The notes under the pieces are model-generated. The model searched no databases, had not been told where the DNA came from, and saw only the letters and a list, made by a program, of their open reading frames with translations. The translations under genes were made by a program, and so were the position numbers. A DNA stretch of 64,000 bases from Pholis gunnellus (lineage: Eukaryota > Chordata > Actinopteri > Perciformes > Pholidae), in contig OU342820.1 of NCBI GenBank assembly GCA_910591455.2, positions 17,778,345-17,842,344 of the forward strand, in the 5' to 3' direction. Positions 30,001 through 42,694 of this stretch are shown one piece after another. Position 1 is the stretch's first letter. The number at the start of each line of letters is the position of its first letter.

Positions 30001-33000
30001 TGTCATTTAGCTGCATGGGAACGTTACTTTATAGGAGACAGGGTTGCAGTATCAAACATCTTTAAAAATGAATCTGAGAATACAGGCAGAAAGGTGCTCT
30101 GCCCATCGAAGTTATACCTCGGTTACTTCAGATGCAATGCTCCGCATGTTGTATGGGAGATGATTAGCAGATCTGCCCAGGAAAGAAGGGGAAAATCAAA
30201 AATCACAATATTTCACCATTTTAAGTACACTTTCATGGTTTTTGTACTATGGCACCGATACTCTACGCCACCTGTTCAAAGTCCTGGCTGCCTGAAATCT
30301 GTTATTGGGACACAACCTCTTAGTCTTATGTAGACTAACTGTTAACTTGAGGTAAACCGGAGCATGCCAACCTGCTCATTTGACTGTTTCACAGGGACAG
30401 AACGGAGGAGCTGACAGCCAACCAGTCTGTTATTCAAGGCTTGTTGCTCAGCCAGCTTTCTGTAATGAAATGCCAATTTTGTCCAAAACTAGCGATACAA
30501 TTAAAGAACATGATAAGAAATACTGTATTTTTCCACAACTAGTGAACAACCAATGATTATCTGAGTCGTTCACACAGCATCAACTGCTAGATTAAAATAA
30601 TGTAAAATAAGATCAAGGCCAAACAATAAACAACACAGAAGAACATGATGGAGCAACTACTTGTTTTTGTCATTGTAGATGAAAGAGTGTGTGATGGGTC
30701 GACCGCTAAATTACGAATTATCTCCTCCCTTCAACAGCTAACAAGACCATCAATTTGTCTCCGACACAGCCAAACCCAATTAAGTTTGGGTAAAAAGATG
30801 AGTTGTTTTTTAGTTTTTCTTTCTTCTAACCAAATTGCTGCTTTCATGAACGGCTTGCAGGACACAGGAAAAGATAAAGAAAGCAAACGCAGTGCATGAA
30901 AAGAGTCTTTCTATGGGAATTGTGATGCCCAGGTGTTTCCCAGTTTCATAAAACCGCCGACCAATTACCTGCAAGATAACAAAACAAGCAGGTTCACCTA
31001 AGACAGTCATCTGTTCTATATTCAACAGGCCTTTTTCACAACAGACATGTTAATGTGTCACAGTAGGAAAAGCACAAGTGTAAATAATTCATATGATGGC
31101 TGTATTCCATTTAGCTGCTTCAGTTTTAGGGACATGGTGTTGTGCATTGCTGACTCACTGTCACGGATAACTAGGGCACTTGAACAGAACATTGCATTTA
31201 AATCTGTCCTTCCATTCACATGTTTTTATGCATATTTAAAAATGTTTGCATGAAAACCTGTTGGAAATAAAATTTAACAACAATGGAACATGTAATATTG
31301 CAAAGACTTTTTACTCTTAAATGACGTGGAAGGTTTGAGTCATGGGACTTAAACGTAACTCAAGGGACAAAAATATCTCTCAAATTAACACGTGACACAA
31401 ATATAAATGCCACATTTCCATCATGTTTTCCACCGTTTGAAGTTTTGACTGGCGCTCTTTCAATTACGTCATCTTGTTGCACCCTCTTCTTCTGCAATAA
31501 TTTAATACCACGAGGGTTATATATCGATGGACCAACTCCTAATATTTACACTATTAGATGGAAGCGCATGTTAATTTGCAGCAAAACAAATTATTGAAAT
31601 TCAATTAAAAGAAAGATATTTGGAATGCAACTCCAAAAAAGGAAATACAAAATATGATATCATATTTATATTTATATTTTGGCTCTGGTAATATTCGGAT
31701 AGAACATTTGTTCAGTGAAATGTACAGTACTAGAGGTCCATCTCATTCCAGAGAGATGTGCTTTAACATGTTGGCACTAACAGCTAACCTGTGCATTTAC
31801 TCCCTTGTTTTTGTTTTGAAGGAAATTAGTTTCATGACCTGAAAATTTTTCATGTATTGCTCATTTGTATATAACTTTATTTACCACTTTGTATACTGTA
31901 AATGTATATGGGGACCAATATCATTGCTGCACTCAAACAAAAGTGCTTTTAGAGAACATTTTCTTCTCTGTTTTTCTCGCTCAGCTCGTTGGGGAGAATG
32001 CTTGATTGAAAAGACCGGACGACTCATAAATGCTTCACACATTATTCTGTGCATGCGGTCTCATCAGCTTGTGTGAAAATTAAACACTCACACAGTTTAG
32101 CTTGAAGCAGAATATCACCAAATTAAATATTCCCATCTCTGTCGGACATAATACGCCGCAGGACATTCCAATCAATATTTGTCACTGTTAATTGTCTCTC
32201 GAGGCCATTAAACGAGGCAACTAACGCTGAAATGTGGGACGTTAGCGACAGGTTGCAAATCTCAGTCAGAGCACTTGAATTTGCGGAACCAAATTTGGCA
32301 TTTTTGTGACAACACTGGGGAGTTTCTATATTGATTGGATGAAATGAATATGCAGACTGACCGTATTAGCTCATCTCAACTCTTTTGCTCACTGAGCATG
32401 AGACGTTATGAGACTCCTTGTCTCCAGTGCCATCATCCTACTTCCCAGTCCGAGGCTGCAGTGATGCGGGCGTCTCACTGAGGGACGGTTCTGATCTTGT
32501 TTGGGTTCAGGATTGTTGAGCCTCAGAACAGTAGTAGCGATTAGGTACTCCCTGTTTGTGTGCTTTTCACAATAAATAAATCTGTAGAGATGCAATCAAA
32601 GAAAATAAATCTGAGAGCCACTGAAAGCACATCGAAATCTACTTCACAGCCATCAATCGAATCCCGTTGCATTGAAGCAACAGAAGACGGGGTGTAGCCC
32701 TCTGTGAACGGTGATCAATCACTCGCAGAAGTGACCCTTTTGTCCGTGTCATTGAAACCCGAATAAACAGCACAAAATCCATCAGCCATGTGGTTTGTCT
32801 CAATCAATAAGAGGTTGTGTTCAGAAGTGCTTAGCGCAAATAAATGGCTTCATTTGTTTTGAAACAACTCTCATGTCCTCTGATGGCAGCTGTCCATCAT
32901 CAGAGAGCTGGCGTGGATGGAAATCAGTCGGAGACAGAGGTGTTAGAATATTTTAATTATGCGGGGACACAGGCAGCCTCTGCATCACATGAAACCGACA

Positions 33001-36000
33001 GAAATGACAAAGATGGCAATCAATGTTTTCTAGCTTGGAAATAATTCAATCTTGGTTAATAACTAATGCAACTTTGAGCAGCAGATGTTTAAAATCAAAG
33101 AGTATCTCAAATAAATGTGTAGCAGATTCCTGCTCCATTATGAGAGCTGTGACAAAACAAATCAGGATTGGAGGGATCACAGCACTCAGGCTCCTGATGT
33201 GTCTCTCATGTTTGTGCTAAAGTTACGACTAATTAGGTTTTGGGGATTCCTCCTGACAGTTGAAAGTCTGTTTGGCCCGGTGGCAGCTAGATCTGCAGGT
33301 GTTGACTTCCCCCCTCCGTGCACGGGGATCAGAAATATTTGCAGGATTTCAGGAAACTGCCGAGCACTGTCCAAGCAAACTGTGTGATAATTAGGCGATG
33401 TCGTTAAATATCGAAACGCTCAGCGGACGGCAGAGAGGATGGCATTTCTAAACCATGTCCCCTTTATGTGAACAAACAAAAGAAAGCGCTGCAGTAGAAT
33501 AGTCGTGGTTTAAACAACACGGGCAAAATGTCATCAGCAATTAGCTGACACCATGGTTGGCGAGGAGAGAGGTGACCTGCTGTTCAATGGCCTTTGGTCG
33601 GCGCTTGGCTTTTGTTCTTGTTGTCTTTTCTCCAGCAAATCATACACAAGAAGAGGGAGAGCATGAATAAGAACCTGAAGAAAGAGGCTCAAAGTAATTA
33701 GCAGTAATAGTGTTACCTACGCTTGCTCAATTGAAACCTGTTGCTGATTTCTGTAACTTTACTTCATGGCACTACAGGTTTAAATTTGTACACAAAATAC
33801 AGAGTTTCTACCGCACCAAACGCTTTATCATCACGTGTGATTTTGGAGGTGCGAGGTGTTCAGAGTCCTGCATCAGCGACAACACCGGCAGTGTAGAAGT
33901 GAACCAATTCAACCACTTCAGTGATTCAAGTGATTCAAATTTTCATCCTTGTTGAGGGATAGTTACCAGTCAGTGTTAAAACCCGAAATCATAGTCAGGT
34001 TTCCAAATGTTCATCGTTTTAGCTCGCCGCAATCATTCCTCCTATTAAGAGATCCCCTCCTAATGTGTTCCCAATCTAACAAAAAACGAAGTCCTCCTTC
34101 CGTGCAAAAATCTATTACAACGTTTATGTGAAGTTTCTAGTTATACAAATGTGTGTGTCTTTGTGTTACTCTTCCTCCCCCAAATTTTGCACCAAAAAGC
34201 CGTAACTTTGTAAGAGCCCCACTTGTGTGTAATTAAGTTAAATGGCTAAAGCTTCATATTAACTTCATAAAACATCTTTGCGGGTTGTGTCCACCATCCT
34301 TGTCTACATATGGGCCAGTAAACATTGTTGTAAGACGGACTTGTAATTTGTGAACCCTTCCTATATTTCTGCATCCATCCAAAAGAAAAGTCTAAGTTGC
34401 TAATTAAGTGATAACATGTATGTGTGTTTCTGTCCTTCAAACACCGACAGGAAGAGCCTCTAAATGTCACTCTGAAATGAATTTGATGGTGCTGTATAAT
34501 GGCTGTAGCTGAGGAGCTGGTGGTGTGAAAACTCCTTGGTTTTATCGCCCTTTAAGTTTTTCTTCTGTCGGTCTTTGGGTCCAGTTCAGTTCCTTGAAAT
34601 GTCCAGCAGTGACTGATGTGCTGGCAAAGAAGCAGCACTAAGATCATCTCGCTTGACTGACTCACAGCAGCCATTATGTATCACCGCCTGGACATTTTTG
34701 ATGAAGTGGGTTTGTTCAGTAGTTGTATGGATTCAGTGGAGGGGAAGAAGCATCCAGGATGCTTTTGTTTGTTCTCAAAGAAAACATTAGTGCAGTCTCA
34801 AAGCAGCAAAACATTGCTTTAACTCCCAGGGTTGTTCTTGTTCCGCGTTCTTCTGTCTGAGCAATCATCTCCTAACTGCTCCTCCAGACTTTTGAAGATG
34901 TTTCTTTGACTATCCATTTAGCTTTTACAGCACTCGTATATTTTTGAGTTCGTGACTAACTCCAGTGGATTGTTTGAAGAAGGATTGTGTAGATACACAG
35001 TCACGTTGACTCTCGATCTGATTTTCTCCCAGACAAACGACTGGGTGTTTGTCACAAATAGAGATGACACATTTGACTGTAAAAGCAATTCTGAAACTCA
35101 TCGCTGTCAAACTTTTTTTCTTCAAAAAAAATAAAAAAATGTGTCTGTACGCTGGTATCTCTTTCAAATTGATCTACAAAATTGCAGCCTGCGGTGTGCC
35201 ACATAGTTTAGTCGTGTAATGTCAGGTTTTCCACATAGAGTGGGTGGAATTACTTAATGCTGTCAAGTGCTGATATCACACTGATACGGTGAGCCTATAA
35301 TCTCTGAATAGGAAGAAACTTAATGAAAAAGCGAGATATCTTGATATCCTTGGCATTACAGGACGACGGCAAGAACAAAGGGAAGGTATTTCATCACCGC
35401 AGGGCGCTCTGCGGCACCACTGTGCACGAGGCTCGGCAAGGTTGCTTATTCTCAGTGGTTTGTATCATTTTAAAAGGGAAAGATTATTTGAATCCCCTGG
35501 GGATAATATTCTCTGCTGAAAAAATGAGCTTCAGCTCAGGCACAGCTGGCAGTTTAGCAGCATTTATATCAGCCAAGAGATCCTATGAGAGGTTAATTGC
35601 CATCTAGCAGCAAGTGGTCAACAAAACAAGGTTTTTTGAAGGCGTGATCGCTTTGTTAATATAATATTAATGTGACTTGAATCAATTGGGTATTTGCAGA
35701 GATTCATGTTTGTGTTGGAGTCCTGTGATGCAGGTTCTGTGTGAACAAAAGTACAGAAAGGCACAGCATGAAAGTCATGATGCTGCCCTACAAATGTCAT
35801 ATTTTCTGAAAACTTGCTGCATGACAAACTATCACACATAGCAGAGGCTTGTAATTTAGGGGCAGTGTCTGGGATACCTGCACTCATCAAACAAGAATTG
35901 TATGACATTCTGCTCTATTACCCAGTGGAATTGCATCCATTTCCACAGAATACAAAAGAACTTCGGAGTTCATCTTCAATGAAGTTCTCTCGGCCGCCTG

Positions 36001-36284
36001 GGGACTTCAAGCAGTGTGGAATGTTTACGTCTCTTATAAACAAGCATGACTGTGCTGCCCACCGGCTGCTAACAGCTAACGTTAACTAGCCGTCGTCCTT
36101 CTAATTTCGACTCAAACTCGTTGTCCACGATGTAGCGTAATCACGGGAAAAAACAAGGTCCATGAAAGAGTTTGTACATGTGCAGTACTGATCAGGCAGG
36201 ATGTGTGGATCGGGTAGAGAGTGACATGTCATGTGTCAGCTCTTGACGCTACACAGGAAAAACAACAACGTGATTATGTGATAG

Positions 36285-36400
36285 CGGATCGGTGCATAGA
36301 CTCGTGAACTCGCCAACACCCAATCCAGCATTTCAGGCTGTATCGGAGGCATTTCCAATACTGGTATTGGAACAGCTCTAGTTCTGAGGACGGGAGTTAA
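36285..36400. repeat. Interspersed repeat fragment (hAT-like, tentative)
   Basis: The stretch has 'gcggatcggtgcata' near 36284, then 'tgtatcggaggcatttccaat' near 36338, then 'tggtattggaacagctctagtt' near 36361. This resembles 'GTATCGG...GATCGG' repeats that occur as hAT-type fragments in teleosts. The assignment rests on recall of wording only. Confidence 0.33.
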
Positions 36401-36554
36401 TCTCTCACAGTGTGACGGATGTGAGGGCAGACAAAGTGCAGTGTTATCCACACGTATAAGTGCTGTAGGAAAAGTTTTGGAAAGGCCCTCTCAGTACCTG
36501 CTGTATATGTGAGCAGACTTAAAAAAGGTGCAGGACTTTTTTCTGGATAAGGCG

Positions 36555-36602
36555 CGTGTGTGTGTGTGTGTGTGTGTCTGTGTGTGTGTGTGTGTGTGTG
36601 TG
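36555..36602. repeat. (GT)n microsatellite with one interruption
   Basis: A 48-base GT tract broken once by a TC at about 36577-36578. Confidence 0.92.
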
Positions 36603-39194
36603 GAGTGAAGCTTTAGTATTGCTACAGCAGTGAAGTCGTTATGTGAGGTTATTGTAAAAGCACAACATGATCCATTGCCAATTTATAGTTATTCAACCGT
36701 TATGTACAAATTCACTGTATTGCTTTGGAAGCAAATAACAATGACACAAATGTGAACTTGCCCATGTTTGCAACTGATTACAAAGCAAAAGGATTTTCAA
36801 AATCGGACAATGGGCATCGAAAAAAAAAGGGATTGATAGTTTTGAAAAGCTCTCCTTTTGTGTCCTTGAATTCAACTTTTGAGTCCATATTCATTTATAT
36901 CAGCGATAAATGTCCTTGCAGCGCAGGGCCAATCTCGAATGTACCGTCTAGAGAGACTCATCAAAACAGTGAGGTGGGAAGGAGTTGGAGCTGTCCTATA
37001 TGCCGTTTCAGCAGTTTGAAGTATCTCACTGTCCCTTTGAATTGTAAAATGTTTTGAGCTTGAACGAACATTTTTATGTTGTATTTCAGCTTGACCTTAA
37101 ATGACACATGTGGTCTCCATGACTGCTGATCATATTTCATGATCGAGGTAAGCAACACGGCAAGAGCAGAGCGCAAACAATGACGTTAAAGCTACTACGA
37201 GGAACTTATTTTTGTGTGGATTTTGGTGGTCTTGACAGTCCTCCACGCACAGTCCTGGTTCTGGTTCTCCACGTGCCTCTCTTCCCTCCAGCGAGCCCAG
37301 CAATACAGCACGGGCCTCGCAGTATGGTGGCGACTGGCGGAGCAGCAAGGCGAATGACAAAAAAAAAAACACCAAGTGGACCAATTTGCTGTGCATCATC
37401 ACACTTTTTGGAGCTGGTCACATTTTCTATCATCATGAAACATGAGCTGCAGGTGAATTGATGCACTCTGGTTGCCAGCTCAAGCCTCACGGATGACATC
37501 ATAAAAACATGTAGAAGCTTTAGTAGAGTTAAAAAAAAAAGAACTGCCACTTGTTTATTTCCTGGAGTACAGCGCAGCATTGTGGAGGTAAACCCCAGGG
37601 AGCTGAAACTGTTGTCTTAGCTGCACTGAATCTTTACTTAATAATATGACATTATTCACAAAGCACCTCCGAATGTTCTTCTAAAGGGATTCACTTAACC
37701 CTCCTGTCAGTTAATGCACCATAACACTGCTTTACACCCTTCTTTAATTTGCAATAAACAAAGGTTAATGAGCATGAAAGGGAATAATAACATTACCAAA
37801 CATTGAATGTTTTTCCTGCTCATGAAAACAGTCCCAGTTTCATTGTAGGTTTTGTCCTGTTAATGCAACAATACTGCTGTTGTTTTATTTAAATGAGCAC
37901 TCAGTGCAGCTGTACTGAAATAATAAAAGGAATAGAAAGTAGCATGAGCGTCTCCTTTTTTTTCGGTTTGAGTGGTTTCACCTTCATCTCTATGCATCTC
38001 TGGTCTTCACCTTTAGCTATAAAACAAGTACACTTTTCATTATAATCTTTTAGAAAACCAACTTCTTTCGCTTTCGTGCTTTACCCTTCTTAAGAACTCT
38101 TTGCCTTGAAGTAGGACATGTATACTGCCACACATTTAGCTCTGCACTCTTTTGCTTTTTAACTGCTTTACATCATCGTTGTTGCTGTGGTGCTTCAAAG
38201 GACGCTCAACACACAACCACAGCAAATAGATCCCAAACGTCAAGAAAAAAATATATTTAAGGCAGACGATGAGATTCAAGCATGTGTTACCTCTAAAATA
38301 AAACCTGCCAATTGTTTAATAATTTACTATAATAAGGAGTTATCTTGGTTAAAGTTACACCCGTGTTGCACTAGCAGATAGCAGAGTAAGCTGGCTGTGG
38401 CTTTTTACTGCGATTCGCAAGACGAGTCATGAAAGTATGTGCTCGGTGCAGCTCGTCTGTTTCGCTAAAGGGAGCGTTATTCTACACTACTGATGCCGTC
38501 TAAAGTTTGAATGGTAAAACGATTGTGATGTACAACGGAGATTAGATATTCATTTGCAGTGCAAGACTTTCCAACTTCAAGAAACACGATAAACACGGGG
38601 TGTGAGAGCAGTAGACGACTATGTTAACGCAGTTTTAACTTACAGTTGTGAAGCTTCGTCCAGCTACCGACCTGTTTTTATTGTTTTTCACATGTAATAG
38701 AATGTAAAATGTTTGCCAAGCAAGACATCCGAGTTTCTTTGGTGCTTGGACTGAAGAGCTGTTTGTGAGTGCTGTGAAATTGCTGGCAAATAGTTTGAGG
38801 ACGGAGGCCTGTTTCATATGTACTGAGCGCAGCTAAACTAACCCCACCAGACACCGCAGGGTGCCTGAGCTGGCTCACTTCAACATAATTCTGGAATACC
38901 AGCCAAGAAAAAAACAATACAAATGCTGACTTCTTGTCCCGCACACCTGTGAGTATGAATGAAAAGTGTTCGCTGCAATATTCTGTGCAGAGGAAACACA
39001 AACGTCCCATGGATCCTTGCCTTTTACCTGCAGCCCACATGTTCAGGAGATAGCTGCAGAGAAGCAGCCAGACATAAATGTACTCCTGATGCACAAATCT
39101 GGAGAAAGAAACTACAGGATCGGTTGAAATACAACAGCAATCTTTACTCAAATTGGGCTTCCACAGAAGTACAAAGACTGCGAGTCCACAGGGA

Positions 39195-39408
39195 GAGCAT
39201 TGATTTCTGTCTTTATTTATTTGAAGTAATTGCATCCAGCTTTGTTTTAAGAATTGATAGAGTGAATCTCAAGAGCTAAGTAAATCTGAGTGTCGTCTGC
39301 GTAGCTGTGATAAGCAGAGTCATTGTCGTATATGGCTTGAACTAGAGGCAGCAGGTACAGATTGAATAATAGCAGCCCGGGAATCGAACCCTGGGGGACT
39401 CCACACGT
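39195..39408 (-). pseudogene. LINE reverse-transcriptase fragment (L2/CR1-like), decayed
   Basis: Read on the minus strand from about 39406, the sequence encodes the reverse-transcriptase palm: CGVPQGSIPG, then LLFNLYLLPL, then SYADDTQIYL. It therefore contains the GVPQGS block and the YADD catalytic motif typical of L2/CR1-type non-LTR retrotransposons. An in-frame stop follows near 39250. The next recognisable block (SWMQLLQINKDR) is in another frame, and the usual spacer of several dozen residues is missing. No complete element, endonuclease or 3' tail could be identified. It is a dead fragment about 1.1 kb upstream of the presumptive hs3st2 promoter. Confidence 0.8.
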
Positions 39409-40500
39409 CCACTCAGATTAATGAGTGGATCTACAGGACTATTTAAGAGTGGAGTGGAGTTAAATCACATGGTATAGGATAGTATACTGCAATGGTAAAC
39501 CCTGTTGAAATGTACTGAAAACTATTGCCACTAGGGGAACAACATGTTATGTTTGATATTGCAGTTATCAGTAAGATATTCCATTGTCCATGTTGTACTG
39601 TGAAGTAATGCCAATGTTGAGAACATGTATTTAGTAGGGGAGGAATTTGGGACATTTTCTTTTAAACCTTCCCCATTCCTTTCATTTAATTGAACAGAAC
39701 TGTTGTTCAGAGTTGCATGTGTATTGCACTCCCCTGAAGGGCTGTGTTGGCACATTACTGCAAGCCACATAGTGTGAGCCTCTGGACTGTTGGCACACAC
39801 ACTCAAAAGGGTGCTACTTTGTATATTTTGCTGGTGAAATAATAAAAGTAAAAGTTGTTTACACACCACTAATGCCATAAAATAATGTCTGAATGGTGTG
39901 TACCTACTACAGGGTCGCAGGCTGAAACAGAATGACAATTTATCATATTCATATTTTTGTACTTAAAAGTGGAAAAGCATGAATATTGCAGCTTTATCCA
40001 GGCACTGCATAGCTATTCACTCCTCCATAATGAAACAAACGTTAACCATGACATTGAAAGACCTGAAAATGTTGCATTCCGGTCTGCAGTTAGTCTTGAC
40101 TTTAAAGAAAATACTCATGTAGAGAATGCTCAGCCTTGATTAATAATTCTGTTACAAGTGAAAAGCAAACAAGTTGCAGATAACAGAAACATTGATGACA
40201 CAACTGTGGCTGCTTTCAAAGGTCATTTGGATGGATTACTCTGAAATGAGGCATGCTATTAATACATTCATTGGTCATATAAACTCTAAGCCATAACAAT
40301 CAGCTAATACACATAATTGCAGCTCTGATATATTTAAGTGAAAATTGAAATGACTCTTTACATAAACTGGCACTCCAATAGCCAAATTCTGCATCTTTAA
40401 ATCTCCATATATGATGATACCTAAAATATTCAGGATGTTCCTTTAAAACATAAAACGCATGTAGAATTATGATGATGTGCATGACGTCGGGGAGTTTATT
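39409..40500. other. Proximal upstream flank of the sulfotransferase gene
   Basis: About 1.1 kb between the LINE fragment and the candidate promoter, with no exon or recognised repeat. It is AT-rich. Regulatory elements may lie here, but none can be pinpointed apart from a TGACGTCG near 40482. Confidence 0.4.
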
Positions 40501-40503
40501 AAA

Positions 40504-40511
40504 TATTTATA
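40504..40511 (+). promoter_or_regulatory. hs3st2: Candidate TATA-like box of the sulfotransferase gene
   Basis: TATTTATA lies about 520 bp upstream of the start codon, just downstream of a CRE-like TGACGTCG near 40482. Downstream sequence becomes more GC-rich and continues as an uninterrupted leader to the ATG. The transcription start is not known, so this is a position-based guess. Confidence 0.25.
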
Positions 40512-40619
40512 GCCGGTAGCCTAAGTGCATATACCTTCACAAGTTCTGTATGAAAAGGAAAGGCGGGCTGAGCATCTAAATCCCGTTGGAGGGGAACGGA
40601 ACATTCGCGCTGCTGAGCG

Positions 40620-41031
40620 CTTTTGGGACACAGGACGTGTTGGACTTTTCTCTCACTCGACACACACAACAAGGAGAAGGAGGATAAAGATGGGCGTCAA
40701 GTTCCTCTGGGATTCGTTTTAAGACATCAGTGATTGATCCAAATGACTAACTTCACACTACTTGTGAAAAAAGAACTTGTTTAAAGGCTGAGAGAACAAT
40801 TTCTTCCCCATAGCTCTAACCTATAGCCTCAGCTCCAAGTTTCTCACACAGTTCAGCAACCTATGAAAAGGAATAGTGCGATTTACGCGCAGTTGATGCC
40901 TTCGAGAAGCCACCCCTATCCGCACATGCCAGTCTGTCTCGAGTCTATATTATTGCCAGACTCCGGCGTCGGACCATAAGAGGAAGAAGTCTCCGATGGA
41001 AAATCATGCAGCGCTTTGAACCCATGGAGAC
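40620..41031 (+). promoter_or_regulatory. hs3st2: Presumptive 5' leader with several upstream ORFs
   Basis: The leader upstream of the ATG carries several ATG-initiated short ORFs. They are at 40690-40722 (10 codons; A at -3 and G at +4), 40743-40784 (13 codons), 40863-40979 (38 codons), 40996-41019 (7 codons), and 41006-41155. The last has 49 codons and overlaps the true start out of frame. If the transcript begins near 40530, ribosomes would meet all of these first, which would damp translation. The part from 40621 to about 40754 is colinear with the 5' portion of the decayed exon copy at 42695, so leader and coding sequence were duplicated together at the DNA level. The transcript start itself is not shown by the sequence. 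Confidence 0.45.
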
Positions 41032-41528
41032 ATGGCACATAGGTTCCTCTCATCTACGAACAGATCCAGCGCCAGATTCGCCTTCATATTCACGGTGTCA
41101 CTGTCCTGCACCTACTTATGCTACAGTATTATTTTTTGCCGCAGCACAATCATGACAAACCAGGGTTACGAGGGGAAAAGATGCTCGCCGAGCAAGAACG
41201 CAGGAGGGAAGAAACTTCTTGGAAAATTAGACAATTGCGCCTCGCTGGAAGTCAGGTCCGCTGCCCGGCGAGGATCAAGTGATGTCCGCGAACAAAGTAA
41301 AGCCCCTGCCTCGTCTGGAAGCCACTGGGCTGACATGAAGTTGAGAAACATGAGTGTTGCGCAAAAATATGGGAATAAGAAGCTGCCTAATGTGTTAATA
41401 GTCGGTGTAAAGAAAGGAGGCACCAGGGCGGTGCTGGAGTTCATCCGGATACATCCAGATGTGCGCGCTCTTGGAACAGAGCCGCACTTTTTCGACAGGA
41501 ACTATGACAGAGGGCTTGACTGGTACAG
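41032..41528 (+). CDS. hs3st2: Heparan sulfate glucosamine 3-O-sulfotransferase 2, coding exon 1
   Basis: Encodes residues 1-165 and two bases of codon 166. The enzyme transfers sulfate from PAPS to the 3-OH of glucosamine in heparan sulfate, in the Golgi. The start is the ATG with G at -3 and +4. The N-terminus aligns with vertebrate HS3ST2 (MAxR opening, then LSCTYLCYS). Residues 16-36 are a hydrophobic signal anchor (type II topology), and about 37-116 are a low-complexity stem with a sequon at N106. The sulfotransferase domain starts at about 119 with the 5'-phosphosulfate loop VGVKKGGTR (124-132; K128 corresponds to the PAPS-contacting lysine). It continues into GTEPHFFD (148-155), where E150 matches the catalytic base. 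The exon ends TGGTACAG before a consensus donor GTGAGC at 41529. HS3ST4 is less likely, because the ALGTEPHFFDRNY and RGLDWYR wording is HS3ST2-type. Confidence 0.95.
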
Positions 41529-42063
41529 GTGAGCAACACATGAAATAAACATACTAAAATGTATTTTTTTTTTCTGAGAAATTGCATTTGCCATGATATA
41601 TTTCTGCATAGATGTACTGTTTGCACTTCAGTCACCCCTCTGCTCTGCCGGGCAAGGGACTCTGCTATATGACGTCATGATGTACACTTCCACGTCCAAA
41701 TGTCCATTCAACTCGTTTTCTGACAAGTATGAATGCAGGTTTATTATAGTACCGGGCACTTCCCAGTCATGTAATTCGGTTGCAATTTGTCCGTGGCCGA
41801 TAATTCAATTTAGGGGGCACATTTTACTGTCCAATTAAGCACGCAGACACGCTGCAGATGTTTGCTGTCAGCAGATCTCCATGGTGCTGAACAGACAGCT
41901 CCATGAAACTGATGTAGGACCAGTTCACACTAAAAATCCCAGCCAACAGATGACACAGGCAGCCCATAGGTTTCCAGCACACTTCAAAGCAGGCTACACC
42001 AGGGCACAACATGTTTTTTTTTGCGGGCTGGTGAAGGCAAAAGGGTCTCTCAAGGACCATCGA

Positions 42064-42078
42064 CCCCCCCCCCCCCCC
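42064..42078. repeat. C15 homopolymer run
   Basis: Fifteen consecutive C, followed by further C-rich sequence. It lies about 540 bp into intron 1. Runs of this kind are prone to sequencing length error. Confidence 0.9.
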
Positions 42079-42547
42079 ACCCACCTCTTTCTCGCTCTGT
42101 CACTTCTTCTCCAATGTGTCTATAAAGAAGGCCCTGTTGAATCTAATTTGAAGACAAGACTTATCTTGTTTTCATTTTCTGTTTGTTGAATTGAAAACTG
42201 AAGCAGAAAGGACAAGCTTCCTCTCAACAAAAGAAACCTAAAGATCATTTCCAAGCTGATCAGTGACTACAAATGTCAAGTCTGCAAAGGTCCTCCAAAA
42301 GGCTCGTTGGTTTTGTGTTGCATTACGTCTTTTTGTTGGAGTGAATACCAGGAACAGACCACAGAGCAGCGATTCAAAGAACATGGAACAAGTGAGGACG
42401 TCTGTTCTCAGGCATGTATACAACCTGCCCATCATGTCCCAGCTGATAGTTCGCTCAGATCTCCTTTGGCTTGCACACACTCCTCGGTGTGAGTTAAAAT
42501 GATAGGTCCTGTTTGGTGCACTTATAGAAATGCCAGCTGTGTTTTTA

Positions 42548-42694
42548 TGCCTCTGTGCCAGCAACAGCCGTGGCCGGAGGTACTATGGTTCTCATAAAGG
42601 TGATATTCTAAAAAGGGAAGGAGGGTATTATTTCCACCTGGACTCAAGGATGAAGTGATTCAATTTTGGTGGTCAAAGGTCGAGGTAATTGTGT
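42548..42694 (+). repeat. Interspersed repeat, left part, abutting the exon copy
   Basis: The wording 'tgcctctgtgccagc...gtggccggaggtac' leads to 'cctggactcaaggatgaag...ttggtggtcaaaggtc' near 42641-42680. This is characteristic of a dispersed teleost repeat whose units contain 'ggactcaaggatgaactgat...ggtcaaaggtca'. It aligns by eye with parts of 52580-52905. It stops exactly where homology to hs3st2 exon 1 begins. Confidence 0.55.

Larger units (their letters stand above)
23851..39194. other. Intergenic DNA, no gene seen
   Basis: A 15-kb block without any supportable exon. It contains a CA tract (24173-24192), repeat-like segments at about 26630-27012 and 36285-36400, and a TG tract at 36555-36602. 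Open frames are all under 130 codons, overlap on both strands and show no recognisable domain. Confidence 0.5.

Noticed and set aside
37206..37580. 124-codon minus-strand frame, overlapped by frames on both strands
   Set aside because: Overlapping frames on both strands in a locally GC-rich patch; no recognisable domain or splice structure.
40525..40722. 66-codon frame in the leader treated as a uORF
   Set aside because: It begins with GTG, not ATG. The only ATG in this frame is at 40690, leaving a 10-codon uORF, which is reported instead.
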